From positions 1 through 45,302 of the forward strand of contig JAQTXN010000003.1 in the NCBI GenBank assembly GCA_028688755.1: a DNA stretch of 45,302 nt. The letters are read 5' to 3'. The position numbers were made by a program, and so were the translations under genes. The notes beneath the pieces were generated by a model, which was given only the letters and a program-made list of their open reading frames with translations, made no database searches and was not told where the DNA came from. The stretch is from Methylococcales bacterium (GTDB lineage Bacteria > Pseudomonadota > Gammaproteobacteria > Methylococcales > Methylomonadaceae). This document shows, one piece after another, positions 25,449-35,127 of the stretch. How positions within the stretch are numbered: position 1 is the first letter of the stretch; each line of letters begins with the position of its first letter.

Positions 25449-28097
25449 TTAAAACTCTTCCCAATCATCAGAAAACGTCGCAGGTTCAACCGATTTTTTA
25501 ACGACTGGTGCTGGTTTTGGCTTCGTATCTTTTTTCAATCGCATAATAGCTGACCCGACGGCACCTGAATTTTTAATAAAATCGCCATTGCTATCATTGA
25601 GCATTCGGTCAGCATCCTCGTATTTTTTGGCGTTAATAATATGAGCAATGGTTCCTGCTACTTGGTGAAAATCGGCGTGCCGTTCTACGCAATCATGATA
25701 ACTTTGCAAATGGGCAATGTGCGGATGCGTGTCTTCACTGTGCAACCATTTTCCAAAGTCACAGCAATTGTCTTTTGAAATGGTTTCTGCATCGAGAGTT
25801 TCTCTATTTGCAATCGCAGTGCGAAGTTTTACTTTCCAATCAGCATGTTTTTTCAATGCACCATCTAAATCAATGTCGATAGGTTCAATTGCTTCTTGTA
25901 CTGGTGCGACAGCTTGTTTCGTTACAGTTTTTACAGGTGCAGAACTTGGTTGATAGGTTTTTGCAGCAGGCGCAACGCTTTTTGTTGGTTGCACATCGTC
26001 AATTTTGAAATTGTTCAACGTAATCGATAAATGTCGCGCTTGGTCTTCAAGTGATTCAGCGGCAGCGGCGGCTTGTTCAACTAACGCCGCGTTTTGTTGC
26101 GTCACATCGTCCATTTCACCAATGGCGAAATTAACTTGTTGAATGCCTGCGGTTTGTTCATAAGATGCGGACGTAATTTGAGTAATAGTTGCAGTTACGC
26201 CTTGAATCGAGTTCACAATTTCTTCCATTGTTTTACCCGCACGCGCGACTAAATTTGTGCCATCTTCAACTTTATCAACGGAATCGCTAATCAAGCCTTT
26301 AATTTCACCCGCTGCGCTGGCTGCACGTTGCGCCAAATTTCTGACTTCACTTGCCACCACAGCAAAACCTCGACCTTGTTCGCCCGCTCTTGCCGCTTCA
26401 ACGGCAGCGTTCAATGCCAAAATGTTGGTTTGGAAGGCAATTCCGTCAATAACCGTAATAATATCAACGATTTTGCGCGACGATTCGTTAATATCTTCCA
26501 TTGTTGAAACGACTTGATTCACAACATCCACGCCTTTTCGCGCAATATCAGACGAGGACAACGCCATTTCGTTGGCGTGTTTTGCATTGTCGCTGTTTGC
26601 CTGAACAGTTGATGTGAGTTCTTGCATACTTGCAGCGGTTTCTTCCAAACTTGCGGCTTGTCTTTCGGTGCGTTGTGACAAATCGTTATTTCCCGCCGCG
26701 ATTTCTTGAGAAGCCGTGCTAATTGTGTCGGCAGAATCTCTAATTTCAGCGAGTAATGCTTTGAGGTTTTCAACCGTACCGTTCATTGCATCTTTAGCTT
26801 TGCCAAATGTACCAGGATAATCTTTTGTAATTTGTTGCGTTAAATCGCCTTGTGCAATGGCATTTGCGATGCGTAATACGTCGTTAAATCCTACTTCATT
26901 GGTTTCAACTAACTCATTCAAATGCGTGAGCATTTCTTTGAACATAAATTCAAATTCATCTGCATGGGCGCGTTTTGAAAAATCCCCTTGTGAACCTGCT
27001 GCCACAATTGTTTCAATTTCTTTGTTAATTTTTAACAACGCCGTTTTTACTGAATCAATTGCGACGGTAATTTTGCCTTTTTCTTCTGGTAAGCGACTAA
27101 TATCACGCGAAAAATCGCCTTTAGCGTATTGCGAAACGATGTCAACCACTTCCATTTTGACGGCAATATGAGACTGAACTAACTGGTTAATTTCACTTGC
27201 CATTTTCGCATAAGTGCCTTTGAATTTCGTATCGTCAATTTTATGACTAATGAAACCTTGAGCGTGTTTTTCAGAAATCAAATTTTGTTCTGCAACAAAG
27301 CCGTTAATGGTTTCTTGTAGATTTTTTAATGAATAAAGCAAACTGCTGTGATCGCGTGGTTTCAAGGAAATTATGCTTGAAAAATTACCATCCGAAATTT
27401 GGCTAACGTGTTTGACTGCCTCATCAATTTCACCACCTAATTGACGCATTAAGTAACGTGCAAACATGATGCCGATGATTACGCTGACAATGAACCCCAG
27501 CGAGACTAATACAATCATTAAAATCAGGTTTTTTGTGTACGTTTCGCTCGATTCTTTCACCGTTTTAGTGGCGAATTCTTCTTTTAATGCGTTCAGCTTA
27601 TCTATTCTGCTATCAATTTCTTTGCCTTTAGGCTCTTGTAATTTTCGTAAAGCAATAAATTCAGGCGTTTGTGATGTTAAATTTTGCTCGAAAATCATTG
27701 CTGCCATTTGCATTGTGAGACGTTTCCACTCATCGTTCACTTGCTGGATTTCTTGAACGAGCTTTTTGCCTTCGTCGGTATAAAACAATTCGCCGCCTTT
27801 TTTAATGTTTTCTTCGTAGGCATGAATACTGTCATCAAGTTGTTTAGCGTAACGCTGTTTCTCTTCAAGAGTTGGAGCAAGTAAAATGTCACGCCAGCGA
27901 CGACCTGCATCAAGACGATTAGCTTGTGCTTGCTTGACATAAGACATTCCTAGCAAATCTTTGTAATACATCTTATCTAGGTAAGTATCGATGCTACTCA
28001 TTCCCATAATGCCGATGACTGAAATAATTAAGCCAATTAGTGACACGGCAATGAAGCTAGAAACTAATTTTGTGCCGAGTTTCATATTTTTAAACAT
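25449..28097 (-). CDS. methyl-accepting chemotaxis protein with poly-HAMP region, CZB domain and CheR-tether tail
   Basis: An 882-residue chemoreceptor. TM1 is about residues 11-33 and TM2 about 190-212, enclosing a helical periplasmic sensor. Several HAMP-like segments follow (GDFSRDI, GDFSKRA, GDLTQQI), up to about residue 450. The signalling hairpin (about 460-700) has the canonical tip [21 protein letters not shown] chemoreceptor zinc-binding CZB domain lies at about 745-840 with H in KHADW, C in CCDFGKW, and two H in RHADFH. The protein ends DDWEEF, matching the x-W-x-x-F tether that recruits CheR and CheB. AGGAGA lies 7 bases before the ATG. The CZB domain senses zinc or oxidants such as HOCl in other bacteria. 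Confidence 0.94.
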   Translation of the reverse strand: MFKNMKLGTKLVSSFIAVSLIGLIISVIGIMGMSSIDTYLDKMYYKDLLGMSYVKQAQANRLDAGRRWRDILLAPTLEEKQRYAKQLDDSIHAYEENIKKGGELFYTDEGKKLVQEIQQVNDEWKRLTMQMAAMIFEQNLTSQTPEFIALRKLQEPKGKEIDSRIDKLNALKEEFATKTVKESSETYTKNLILMIVLVSLGFIVSVIIGIMFARYLMRQLGGEIDEAVKHVSQISDGNFSSIISLKPRDHSSLLYSLKNLQETINGFVAEQNLISEKHAQGFISHKIDDTKFKGTYAKMASEINQLVQSHIAVKMEVVDIVSQYAKGDFSRDISRLPEEKGKITVAIDSVKTALLKINKEIETIVAAGSQGDFSKRAHADEFEFMFKEMLTHLNELVETNEVGFNDVLRIANAIAQGDLTQQITKDYPGTFGKAKDAMNGTVENLKALLAEIRDSADTISTASQEIAAGNNDLSQRTERQAASLEETAASMQELTSTVQANSDNAKHANEMALSSSDIARKGVDVVNQVVSTMEDINESSRKIVDIITVIDGIAFQTNILALNAAVEAARAGEQGRGFAVVASEVRNLAQRAASAAGEIKGLISDSVDKVEDGTNLVARAGKTMEEIVNSIQGVTATITQITSASYEQTAGIQQVNFAIGEMDDVTQQNAALVEQAAAAAESLEDQARHLSITLNNFKIDDVQPTKSVAPAAKTYQPSSAPVKTVTKQAVAPVQEAIEPIDIDLDGALKKHADWKVKLRTAIANRETLDAETISKDNCCDFGKWLHSEDTHPHIAHLQSYHDCVERHADFHQVAGTIAHIINAKKYEDADRMLNDSNGDFIKNSGAVGSAIMRLKKDTKPKPAPVVKKSVEPATFSDDWEEF

Positions 28098-28115
28098 TCT
28101 GTTCTCCTAAAATCG

Positions 28116-28559
28116 TTATTCGTTTGGCAGTCGTACTGCAAGAACATCACACGGCGCGTGATGCAATACATCGTTTGCAGTTGAACCCAGTAATAACGCT
28201 AAACCGTGTCGCCCATGTGAACCGACGATAATTAAATCTATGTTTTCTTGCGCGGCAAGAGCGCAAATTTCTTCTTTCGGACTTCCCCAAATCAACCAGC
28301 GTTGATTTTCAGGGACATTTAAACGGTCGCCGATAGTATTTAAATTTTCTTTTTCTTGTTTTAGTAAAGCGTTATCTGCTTCATCGTTTAGAGCAATGAC
28401 TGTGCCGTAACTGGTATCAGGCATTGGGATATTGTCTAAAATATGCACGATGCTAATTTTTGCACGGCTAAGGGAGGCAATATCACCAGTTTTGTTGATA
28501 ACAAAATCAGTGTCATTTGAAAAATCGACGGCAAGAAGAATATGTTGGTAAGTGGTCAT
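28116..28559 (-). CDS. universal stress protein, UspA family
   Basis: A 147-residue single-domain Usp protein. It begins MTTYQHILLAVDFSNDTDFV and has the C-terminal motif GSHGRHGLALLLGSTANDV with the UspA-type spacing and HHAPCDVLAVRL. Usp proteins are small stress-induced alpha/beta proteins; some bind ATP, the UspA group mostly does not. I prefer ATG 28559; an in-frame TTG at 28589 would add 10 unrelated residues. It is upstream of the chemoreceptor on the same strand, with 18 bases between them. Confidence 0.93.
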   Translation of the reverse strand: MTTYQHILLAVDFSNDTDFVINKTGDIASLSRAKISIVHILDNIPMPDTSYGTVIALNDEADNALLKQEKENLNTIGDRLNVPENQRWLIWGSPKEEICALAAQENIDLIIVGSHGRHGLALLLGSTANDVLHHAPCDVLAVRLPNE

Positions 28560-28623
28560 TTTAGGTTTCTCAAAAGAGGTGGAAGTCAAACGGAGTGAAG
28601 CATAGAAACATAAAGGTTAGTTT

Positions 28624-29307
28624 TTACAATTTGGTAATTTCAAAGACTGCACCATAATCGTTATTGCTGGTTGGAGAGGGAACTTGTGCGCCAAATGATA
28701 ATTGCCAGTCTTTAGGTAAAAAAATAACGAAACCTAATACCGCAACACTGATGTCATTGTTGCCAGTGAGTATGTCGCCTTGTAAATGAAATTTTTTCTC
28801 AATTAACGGATATTCTACGCCAGCCATAATGCCAAACGAATCACCAGCTCCAGCATAAGCGTGGTTTGCATAATAACCGCCTAAATAATAATGTCCTAAA
28901 TACTCTAAATTTAGCGAATTATTAAAATAGGAAAAACTGGGAATACCTATACTTTCATTATGTATAGGCGGTGTAATGCCCGTTTGTGTACCAAAGCCAA
29001 TTTTATAATGCTCGTTAATCGTAAAACCTTTTTGAAAATTAGCTAAAACAAATGGATTGCGTAATTCGTTTGTCGGATACAAATCCACATTAAAAATATT
29101 TAGTCCAATTTCCAAATTGTCTTCCAAGCCGTAGTCAAAAGTTGTGTTACTAACTCCTGATGATTTACCTAAATTAAATTGTTGCTGAAAAAATATCGTT
29201 CCGTTTTCAGTAATATCAGAAGACGGAACGTTAAATAAATTTTGTTGTGCATTACTAAGTGATGAATAAAACAGCGTTACACAAATCAAAGGAAATAAAG
29301 GTTTCAT
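28624..29307 (-). CDS. exported protein, probable outer-membrane beta-barrel
   Basis: A 227-residue protein with a signal peptide (MKPLFPLICVTLFYSSLSNA, cleavage after residue 20). The rest alternates polar and hydrophobic residues with many Tyr, Phe and Gly (GLEDNLEIGLNIFNVDLYP, YLGHYYLGGYYANHAYAGAG) and ends in strand-like DYGAVFEITKL, as in small outer-membrane barrels. I see no named family; it vaguely resembles barrel proteins annotated as phenol-degradation MetA-type. The gene is between a methyltransferase and a stress protein on the same strand, with 73 bases upstream. Location is inferred from the composition. Confidence 0.75.
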   Translation of the reverse strand: MKPLFPLICVTLFYSSLSNAQQNLFNVPSSDITENGTIFFQQQFNLGKSSGVSNTTFDYGLEDNLEIGLNIFNVDLYPTNELRNPFVLANFQKGFTINEHYKIGFGTQTGITPPIHNESIGIPSFSYFNNSLNLEYLGHYYLGGYYANHAYAGAGDSFGIMAGVEYPLIEKKFHLQGDILTGNNDISVAVLGFVIFLPKDWQLSFGAQVPSPTSNNDYGAVFEITKL

Positions 29308-29380
29308 CGTAAGTTCTCAAATTTAAAATTGTTTAGTGGTTTTTATCGCACTTACGACTGAAATCTTTAAAGGTAAGTTT

Positions 29381-30133
29381 TTAAAGTTTGAGCGTTTCAG
29401 ATAAAACAGAGGATAAGAAACCTTTAACTTCTGCTAATTCGGGTTTATCACCACAATGTTCTGCTAACTTGAAAATGTTTTGAACTATATAAGCAAGTCG
29501 TCGTTCATCTTGAGGTTGCTGAACTACGTTAGTTGGCTCTTCAGAATCATTTAGCAAAATGTTCGTAGGATTTTTTGCTTTTGTTACCATGCGTTCTGTA
29601 TACAAATCCAAAAAGTTTTCGTCTTTGACAAAAACAGAAATGAAATCATTTGAATAAGTACCATTTTGCCAACCAATAAAACTTTCTAATAAAGCAGGAT
29701 TATAGCCAGAAATTTTTCCCCATTCTCTCAATGCAATTCCTGCATCAGGGTAAAAACGCCAGTTATCAGTTGGATAACGATGATAAACGCCGCCCGATGG
29801 CGCATTGATATACATAATGCCATTGGGTTTTGTGATGCGTAGCATTTCCAAAAAAGAAAGCCAAAAAAATTGACTGTGTTCAAAACATGAGCTGGTTACA
29901 ACAATGTCGGCAGTGTTGTCTTCAATTGGAAGATTGTAAGGATCCGTAATAACAATATCGACATCATTACCATCGTCAAAATCAAGACCAATATATTTTG
30001 ATGGATTTGGCGCAAATTCTTTGATTGAACCATTTACATTTTTTGAACCAATTTCAACAATCGTTGGATTTTCGAAGTATTTTGAATAAGTTTCAAAAAA
30101 TTGTTCTCCGTGCTTCATCGCTTCTGGGTGCAT
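29381..30133 (-). CDS. SAM-dependent class I methyltransferase
   Basis: A 250-residue protein with a class I methyltransferase core: motif I PTIVEIGSKNVNGSIKEF with a Glu-rich SAM loop, SKYIGLDFDDGNDVD for motif II, NTADIVVTSSCFEHSQFFW for motif IV and RITKPNGIMYINAP for motif V. This is the Methyltransf_11 type common in glycan and polysaccharide clusters. The substrate cannot be inferred. The ribosome site AGAGGAAAA lies 8 bases before the ATG. It is 35 bases downstream of a GT41 glycosyltransferase gene on the same strand, which suggests that a sugar or a glycosylated protein is methylated. Confidence 0.85.
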   Translation of the reverse strand: MHPEAMKHGEQFFETYSKYFENPTIVEIGSKNVNGSIKEFAPNPSKYIGLDFDDGNDVDIVITDPYNLPIEDNTADIVVTSSCFEHSQFFWLSFLEMLRITKPNGIMYINAPSGGVYHRYPTDNWRFYPDAGIALREWGKISGYNPALLESFIGWQNGTYSNDFISVFVKDENFLDLYTERMVTKAKNPTNILLNDSEEPTNVVQQPQDERRLAYIVQNIFKLAEHCGDKPELAEVKGFLSSVLSETLKL

Positions 30134-30168
30134 TACATTTTCCTCTAATTAAATTAAAAAATTCTGTT

Positions 30169-32301
30169 CTATTTCAACGCTTCAAGCATGACAGGCTCTT
30201 GCCCATGTTGAACTAAATCCCACATAGCTAGCAAATCGTCTTGGTGAATTTCTGCCCACGCTAAAACCAAACGTTCTTGTCGTGTTGGTAAATTGCTTTG
30301 TGTTATTTCAATCGGATTAAGCGTAATTCGCGCCGTTGAACCTTGAAAATCAGCGTGAATATGCGGCTGACTGGTTGATTTTGGATTGCGTTTCAAACGA
30401 ATCACAATGCCATAAAACAAACTTAAAATTGCAAACTCGCTCTGATTCACAGGTGTTGAGGTCGCAAAGGTTTTTGTTTGTTTATTCGGGATGCCTTGGG
30501 CAATCGCTTTTTCATATAACGCTTCGATGTCACGCACTTGTTTTGGCATATTGAACAAATTGCACGTCGAGCGACGTGCTTCAATGCTGCGGCGAAAATC
30601 GGCAACGTGACTACGATTTTGCGAAAGCCAAACGGCTTTTTCTTCATAATCTTCGATGTTGTAAGTAATCAATTCGTCTAAACCAAGCGAGTGCAACAAA
30701 CTACCTGCCATACGCGAAGCAAAAGTTTTGCCCGTTAAAGTTAAAATCGGCAAGCCCATAAATAACGCATCATTTGCCGTTGTGCCACCATTGAACGGCG
30801 TGCAATCTAAAAATACATCGGCAATTTGATAACGCGCTAAATAATCGGCAGGTGTCACACGCGAAGCAAAAATCAAACGTTCTTTTTCAACGCCATGAGC
30901 AATTGCGGCATTGACCATGTTGTCATGCGCCCATTCGTTATCAGCGAGCAACCATAAAACGCTGTTTGGCACACGTTTTAAAATTCGCATCCAACAAGAA
31001 AACATTTCTTCGGTGATTTTGTAGTTGTTGTTAAATGAACAGAAAACAAACGCATCGTCAGGTAATTCACAACTTTCGCGAGTTGGCTTTTGTCCAACAG
31101 GACGTTTTCTGTCCGACACTTGGAAAACGTGTGGCATATAAAGCGGTGTTTCGCTGAAATACGCCGCCAATTCAGGTGGAATCAAAAATTCGTCACCAAT
31201 CACATAATCGATATTTGGCAACGCGGTTGTACCTGGAAAACCTAAATACGTTACTTGAACAGGCGCGGGGCGATACGCCAAAATGTTCGGACGCACGCCC
31301 GACGTTAAGCCTTGTAAATCAACCAGCAAATCAATTTCGTGTGAATGAATACAATGCGCCGCTTCTTCATCGCTCATTTGTCCGACGGGAATAAAATGAT
31401 CCATTCCAGCAACCACACGCGCTCGCAAAGCCGAATCATCAGGCGGTGTTAAACAGAAACCGTAAATTTCAAACTTGTTACGGTCGTGCAATTCATACAT
31501 TTCCACCGTCAAAAGTGAAACGGCATGGGTGCGAAAATCTGACGACAAATAACCAATGCGAATTTTATCGTGTTTGTATGGAACTTGATTTTCAACCAAA
31601 TTAGGCAAATTTTTAGTAACTTTTTCAGCGACAAAACTTTGCGAATTTTCAAGTTGTTCTTGCGGGGCATTCGACGCACTGAGCATGGCGAGTGCCGATG
31701 TGCCTTCAATCATGGCTTTTTTTGATACGCCTAAAACAGGTTTATAAACAGGCCATTCACATTGTTTTTGACGCAAATGCACCCAATGCGAAATCACTTT
31801 TGGTTGGTCAGGATTGAGCAGCAAACTTTGGGTTAGAAACTTTTCTGATTCTTGGAACTGACGCTCTGTTTCTAACACTCGCCCCAAACGATTGAGCGCG
31901 AGAATATAGATTTTTTTATCATCGTCCGACAGTTGCGTGTATTCGTATTTTTCAACAATGCCGCGCCATTGATTTAAAGCATCTTCAATACGATTTTGAC
32001 GTTCTAAATTCGCACCTAAATTGAAATGTCCTTGGGTAAAATCAGGGTGAATTTCAATTGCGTTACGATAGGCTTGCTCGGCTTTTTCGGGCATTTTTTG
32101 ATTATCTAAAATCACCGCTAAATTGAAATATGCCGCGTAACGAACTGGTGAATCGGAATGTTTTAACCATGTTTCATAGAGTTCGATTTGTTCGGTTGGT
32201 GTGAGTAATTCACCAACGGAAAGCAATTCCATGATGTCCATTTGTTGCTCTGTTGCTTGTTCTAAAAAAGTTTCAAATGTTGCAGTGTGTTTTTTAGTCA
32301 T
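30169..32301 (-). CDS. GT41 family (OGT/SPINDLY-like) TPR glycosyltransferase
   Basis: A 710-residue protein. Residues 1-190 are TPR repeats (ALAVILD, AEQAYRNAIEIHPDFTQGHF, SEKFLTQSLLLNPDQPK). Residues about 245-590 are the catalytic region of O-linked N-acetylglucosamine transferases: GYLSSDFRTHAVS holds the His equivalent to human OGT H498, FCSFNNNYKI the conserved Lys, and FNGGTTANDALFMGLPIL with TFASRMAGSLL the UDP-binding segment. The enzyme should transfer a sugar (GlcNAc or fucose in known members) to Ser/Thr of proteins. A C-terminal region of about 100 residues is less conserved. It shares the strand with a methyltransferase and an exported protein downstream and rsmB upstream. Confidence 0.9.
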   Translation of the reverse strand: MTKKHTATFETFLEQATEQQMDIMELLSVGELLTPTEQIELYETWLKHSDSPVRYAAYFNLAVILDNQKMPEKAEQAYRNAIEIHPDFTQGHFNLGANLERQNRIEDALNQWRGIVEKYEYTQLSDDDKKIYILALNRLGRVLETERQFQESEKFLTQSLLLNPDQPKVISHWVHLRQKQCEWPVYKPVLGVSKKAMIEGTSALAMLSASNAPQEQLENSQSFVAEKVTKNLPNLVENQVPYKHDKIRIGYLSSDFRTHAVSLLTVEMYELHDRNKFEIYGFCLTPPDDSALRARVVAGMDHFIPVGQMSDEEAAHCIHSHEIDLLVDLQGLTSGVRPNILAYRPAPVQVTYLGFPGTTALPNIDYVIGDEFLIPPELAAYFSETPLYMPHVFQVSDRKRPVGQKPTRESCELPDDAFVFCSFNNNYKITEEMFSCWMRILKRVPNSVLWLLADNEWAHDNMVNAAIAHGVEKERLIFASRVTPADYLARYQIADVFLDCTPFNGGTTANDALFMGLPILTLTGKTFASRMAGSLLHSLGLDELITYNIEDYEEKAVWLSQNRSHVADFRRSIEARRSTCNLFNMPKQVRDIEALYEKAIAQGIPNKQTKTFATSTPVNQSEFAILSLFYGIVIRLKRNPKSTSQPHIHADFQGSTARITLNPIEITQSNLPTRQERLVLAWAEIHQDDLLAMWDLVQHGQEPVMLEALK

Positions 32302-32350
32302 AGTTTTCTCTAAAGAAATAAAACGAAATAATGCCTGTTTTCAGCAATTC

Positions 32351-33643
32351 TTATGCCGAAATACTAATTTTCTGAAGACGTGCATAATAAAAGCCGTCAC
32401 AACCATTTTCGCCCGTTAAAATTTGCCAGCCGTGTTTTGCAGGATTTTTTTCAAAAGGAATTTCTTGAGCATTCGGCGTTGTTGCTAAAAATTCCGCGAT
32501 TTGGTCTTCATTTTCGGCTTTCAAAATGGAACAGGTTGCATAAACGAGCAAACCACCTTCTTTTAGCATCGACCATGCGGCATTTAAAATTTGCGCTTGC
32601 AGCGCGGGGAGAGCAGTTAAATCATCAGCTCGACGTAAAAGTTTGATGTCAGGATGGCGGCGAATTACGCCCAAAGCAGAGCAGGGCGCATCGACCAAAA
32701 TGCGGTCAAATTGTTTGCCATCCCACCAACTTTCAGGTTGCGTGGCATCGCCAACGATTAGCTGTGCGGATAAATTTAATCGTTTCAAATTGGTTTCAAC
32801 ACGCACCATTCGCGTGGCATCAATATCAACGGCGACGCATTCTACATCGGGTTGCGATTCCAAAATGTGCGCGGTTTTCCCAGCTGGTGCGGCGCATAAA
32901 TCTAAAACACGTTGTCCTGCGTTCAATTCCAATAAACCTGCGGCAAATTGCGCTGCCGTGTCTTGAACTGAAACCATGCCTGTGTCGAAATTGGGCAATG
33001 TCGTCACGCCAACAGGTTTAAGCAATCGAATCGCAGACGGGCAAGTTTCAACCGCTTGCGCTTCAATTTCTAACTCGGCGAGTTGTTGTAAATACTTTTC
33101 GCGTGTTGTTTGCAACGCATTGACACGCAAAACCATCGGAGGCGGTTCATTTGCAGCTTGAAAAATGTGCGGTGCATTTTCGCCCCAATCGTTTTCGATT
33201 CGAGAAATTAACCATTTTGGATGCGAATACAACGCGACAGGATTTGAATTGGCGAGCGTTTCGAGTTGCTCTTGTTCACGCAAATAACGACGCAACAAGG
33301 CATTTATCAAATTTTTTGCCCACGATTTTTTGCGCGTAGCATCAACCGTTTCAGAAACCGCCGCGTGTGTTTTCACCCGCATAAATGCCAATTGATATAA
33401 CCCAACTAGCGCGAGTGCGTAAATTTCAACATCTTTAATCGGTTTATCTAGCAGTTGAAATAACAAAAATTGCAAACGATGATAATAACGACAAACGCCA
33501 TAACAAACCGCTTGCACAAAGGCTTTTTCTTGTGGATTTTCGAGCGTGGAAAGCGTGTGTTCTAACGCGCTAGTGAGCGATTGTCCGCCATCTAAAACGC
33601 GCACCAAAGTTTGCGCCGCTACAAGGCGCGTATTTTTACTCAT
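32351..33643 (-). CDS. rsmB: 16S rRNA m5C967 methyltransferase RsmB
   Basis: A 430-residue enzyme that methylates C967 of 16S rRNA with SAM. The N-terminal NusB-like domain (about 1-140, ALVGLYQLAFMR) is followed by the RsmB methyltransferase domain with VLDLCAAPAGKTAHIL, DRILVDAPCSALGVIRRHPD and YATCSILKAEN; the last cysteine is the nucleophile, the first is the release cysteine. Length matches E. coli RsmB. It is 6 bases after hypD on the same strand, an odd pairing. The fmt gene usually found beside rsmB is not here. Confidence 0.96.
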   Translation of the reverse strand: MSKNTRLVAAQTLVRVLDGGQSLTSALEHTLSTLENPQEKAFVQAVCYGVCRYYHRLQFLLFQLLDKPIKDVEIYALALVGLYQLAFMRVKTHAAVSETVDATRKKSWAKNLINALLRRYLREQEQLETLANSNPVALYSHPKWLISRIENDWGENAPHIFQAANEPPPMVLRVNALQTTREKYLQQLAELEIEAQAVETCPSAIRLLKPVGVTTLPNFDTGMVSVQDTAAQFAAGLLELNAGQRVLDLCAAPAGKTAHILESQPDVECVAVDIDATRMVRVETNLKRLNLSAQLIVGDATQPESWWDGKQFDRILVDAPCSALGVIRRHPDIKLLRRADDLTALPALQAQILNAAWSMLKEGGLLVYATCSILKAENEDQIAEFLATTPNAQEIPFEKNPAKHGWQILTGENGCDGFYYARLQKISISA

Positions 33644-33649
33644 TGATTT

Positions 33650-34741
33650 TTAACCCTGTTTTTGTCGATAACGATAATATGCCGCACACGCGCCTTCTGA
33701 CGAAACCATCGTTGCACCGAGTGGATGTTCAGGCGTGCAAGTTGTGCCGAATTCAGCGCATTGTGCGGGTTTGATTAAACCTTGCAACACGTCGCCACTT
33801 TTACATTCAATCGGTTCTTGCGTGTTAATTTCGTCAACCGCAAAACGATTTTCAGCATTCCACTCGTCATAATCTGAATTTAACGCCAAACCGCTGTTTG
33901 GAATTTCACCCAAACCGCGCCAATTCCGATTCACCACGTTAAAAACGTTGTGAATTAACTTTTGAGCGGGCAAATTTCCTGCTTCTTTAACCACGCGCGT
34001 GTATTGATTTTCAACGGCAAAACGTTTTTCTTCGAGTTGTTTTACGCACAAATAAATGCCTTGCAAAATGTCTACGGGTTCAAAACCTGTCACGACAATT
34101 GGCATTTTATATTTTTCACAAATTGGCGCGTATTCATGAAAACCCATAATCGAGCAAACGTGACCTGCGCCAAGAAAACCTTGTACACGATGATTTTCAG
34201 TCGAAAGTAACGCTTCCATCACAGGCGGTACACGAACGTGACAAATTAGCAATGAAAAGTTTTTAAGCTGTTTCAATTTCGCTTGATACGCCGCGAGCGC
34301 AGTCGTCGGCGCAGTCGTTTCAAAACCGACACCAAAAAATACCACTTCTTTGTCAGGCGAATTTTCAGCAATGGCAAGCGCGTCGAGCGGTGAATAAACA
34401 ATCCGAATATCTGCGCCTTGCGCTTTTAAACTCAGTAAATCTTGATGTGAACTTGGCACGCGCAACATATCGCCAAAGGAACAAAAAATAACATTCGGTT
34501 GTGCGGCAATGGCGAGAGCTTTATCAATATAAGCGAGCGGCGTGACGCAAACTGGGCAACCAGGCCCATGAATTAACTCAATTTCGTCAGCCAATAATTG
34601 GTCAATACCGTATTTGATAATGCTGTGTGTTTGTCCGCCGCAAACCTCCATAATTCGCCACTTTTGCGTCGTTAGCGACTTAATCGAATTGACCAATTCC
34701 TTTGCGAGCTGGGGATTGCGAAAGGCTTGGGTGTAATTCAT
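33650..34741 (-). CDS. hypD: hydrogenase maturation factor HypD
   Basis: A 363-residue iron-sulfur protein of the [NiFe]-hydrogenase maturation pathway, where it works with HypC as the scaffold that assembles the Fe(CN)2CO unit. Visible features are [31 protein letters not shown] with the conserved cysteines, [27 protein letters not shown] and the C-terminal cluster ligands in [19 protein letters not shown] and SEGACAAYY. The length is normal. The ATG overlaps the hypC stop (ATGA). HypA, B, E and F are not in the window. Confidence 0.97.
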   Translation of the reverse strand: MNYTQAFRNPQLAKELVNSIKSLTTQKWRIMEVCGGQTHSIIKYGIDQLLADEIELIHGPGCPVCVTPLAYIDKALAIAAQPNVIFCSFGDMLRVPSSHQDLLSLKAQGADIRIVYSPLDALAIAENSPDKEVVFFGVGFETTAPTTALAAYQAKLKQLKNFSLLICHVRVPPVMEALLSTENHRVQGFLGAGHVCSIMGFHEYAPICEKYKMPIVVTGFEPVDILQGIYLCVKQLEEKRFAVENQYTRVVKEAGNLPAQKLIHNVFNVVNRNWRGLGEIPNSGLALNSDYDEWNAENRFAVDEINTQEPIECKSGDVLQGLIKPAQCAEFGTTCTPEHPLGATMVSSEGACAAYYRYRQKQG

Positions 34742-34983
34742 AACGTTGCCTCAAAATCAGCTAAATCTTGAAAGGCTTGCAAACTAGCTAAGGCTTCTTC
34801 TTCGTCTAACACAGACAGCGCGAAACCCGCATGAACAATGACATAATCGCCCACATTGGCTTCGGGAACGTAAGCCAAACTGATTTCTTTTTGCACACCC
34901 GAAAAATCAACGAAACCTGTTTGAAGTAATTCGTCGGTGTTGGAATTTAAACTGATAATTTTGGCAGGAACGGCAAGACACAT
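34738..34983 (-). CDS. hypC: hydrogenase maturation chaperone HypC/HybG
   Basis: An 81-residue protein starting [12 protein letters not shown]; the Cys at position 2, exposed after Met removal, holds the iron during Fe(CN)2CO assembly and binds the hydrogenase large subunit. [20 protein letters not shown] in the middle is the HypC beta-barrel signature. It is coupled by ATGA to hypD. It heads the hypC-hypD-rsmB run and is divergent from ileS, with 144 bases between them. Confidence 0.97.
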   Translation of the reverse strand: MCLAVPAKIISLNSNTDELLQTGFVDFSGVQKEISLAYVPEANVGDYVIVHAGFALSVLDEEEALASLQAFQDLADFEATL

Positions 34984-35087
34984 AAAAAAACTCGTTCAAA
35001 AGTTTGGAATGGCTAAAGCCTAAACATATTGCGACGTATTTTCAAACTTGAAGACGCGCGAATCACAGCAAGCTAAAATTAGTACGT

Positions 35088-35093
35088 TATAAT
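35088..35093 (+). promoter_or_regulatory. candidate -10 element of the ileS promoter
   Basis: A perfect TATAAT lies 35 bases upstream of the ileS ATG (35128). No good -35 box is visible at the expected distance (ACAGCA around 35065 is the best), so the assignment rests on the -10 and its position in the ileS/hypC divergent spacer. Transcription would begin about 35100. Confidence 0.45.
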
Positions 35094-35127
35094 GTGCCAA
35101 CAAAAATTTTAAATTTGGATTTAAAAC

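Noticed and set aside
34984-35127. Searched for a T-box or cobalamin riboswitch before ileS
   Set aside because: Only 144 bases, no specifier-loop or T-box core and no B12-box found; only a -10-like box is supported.
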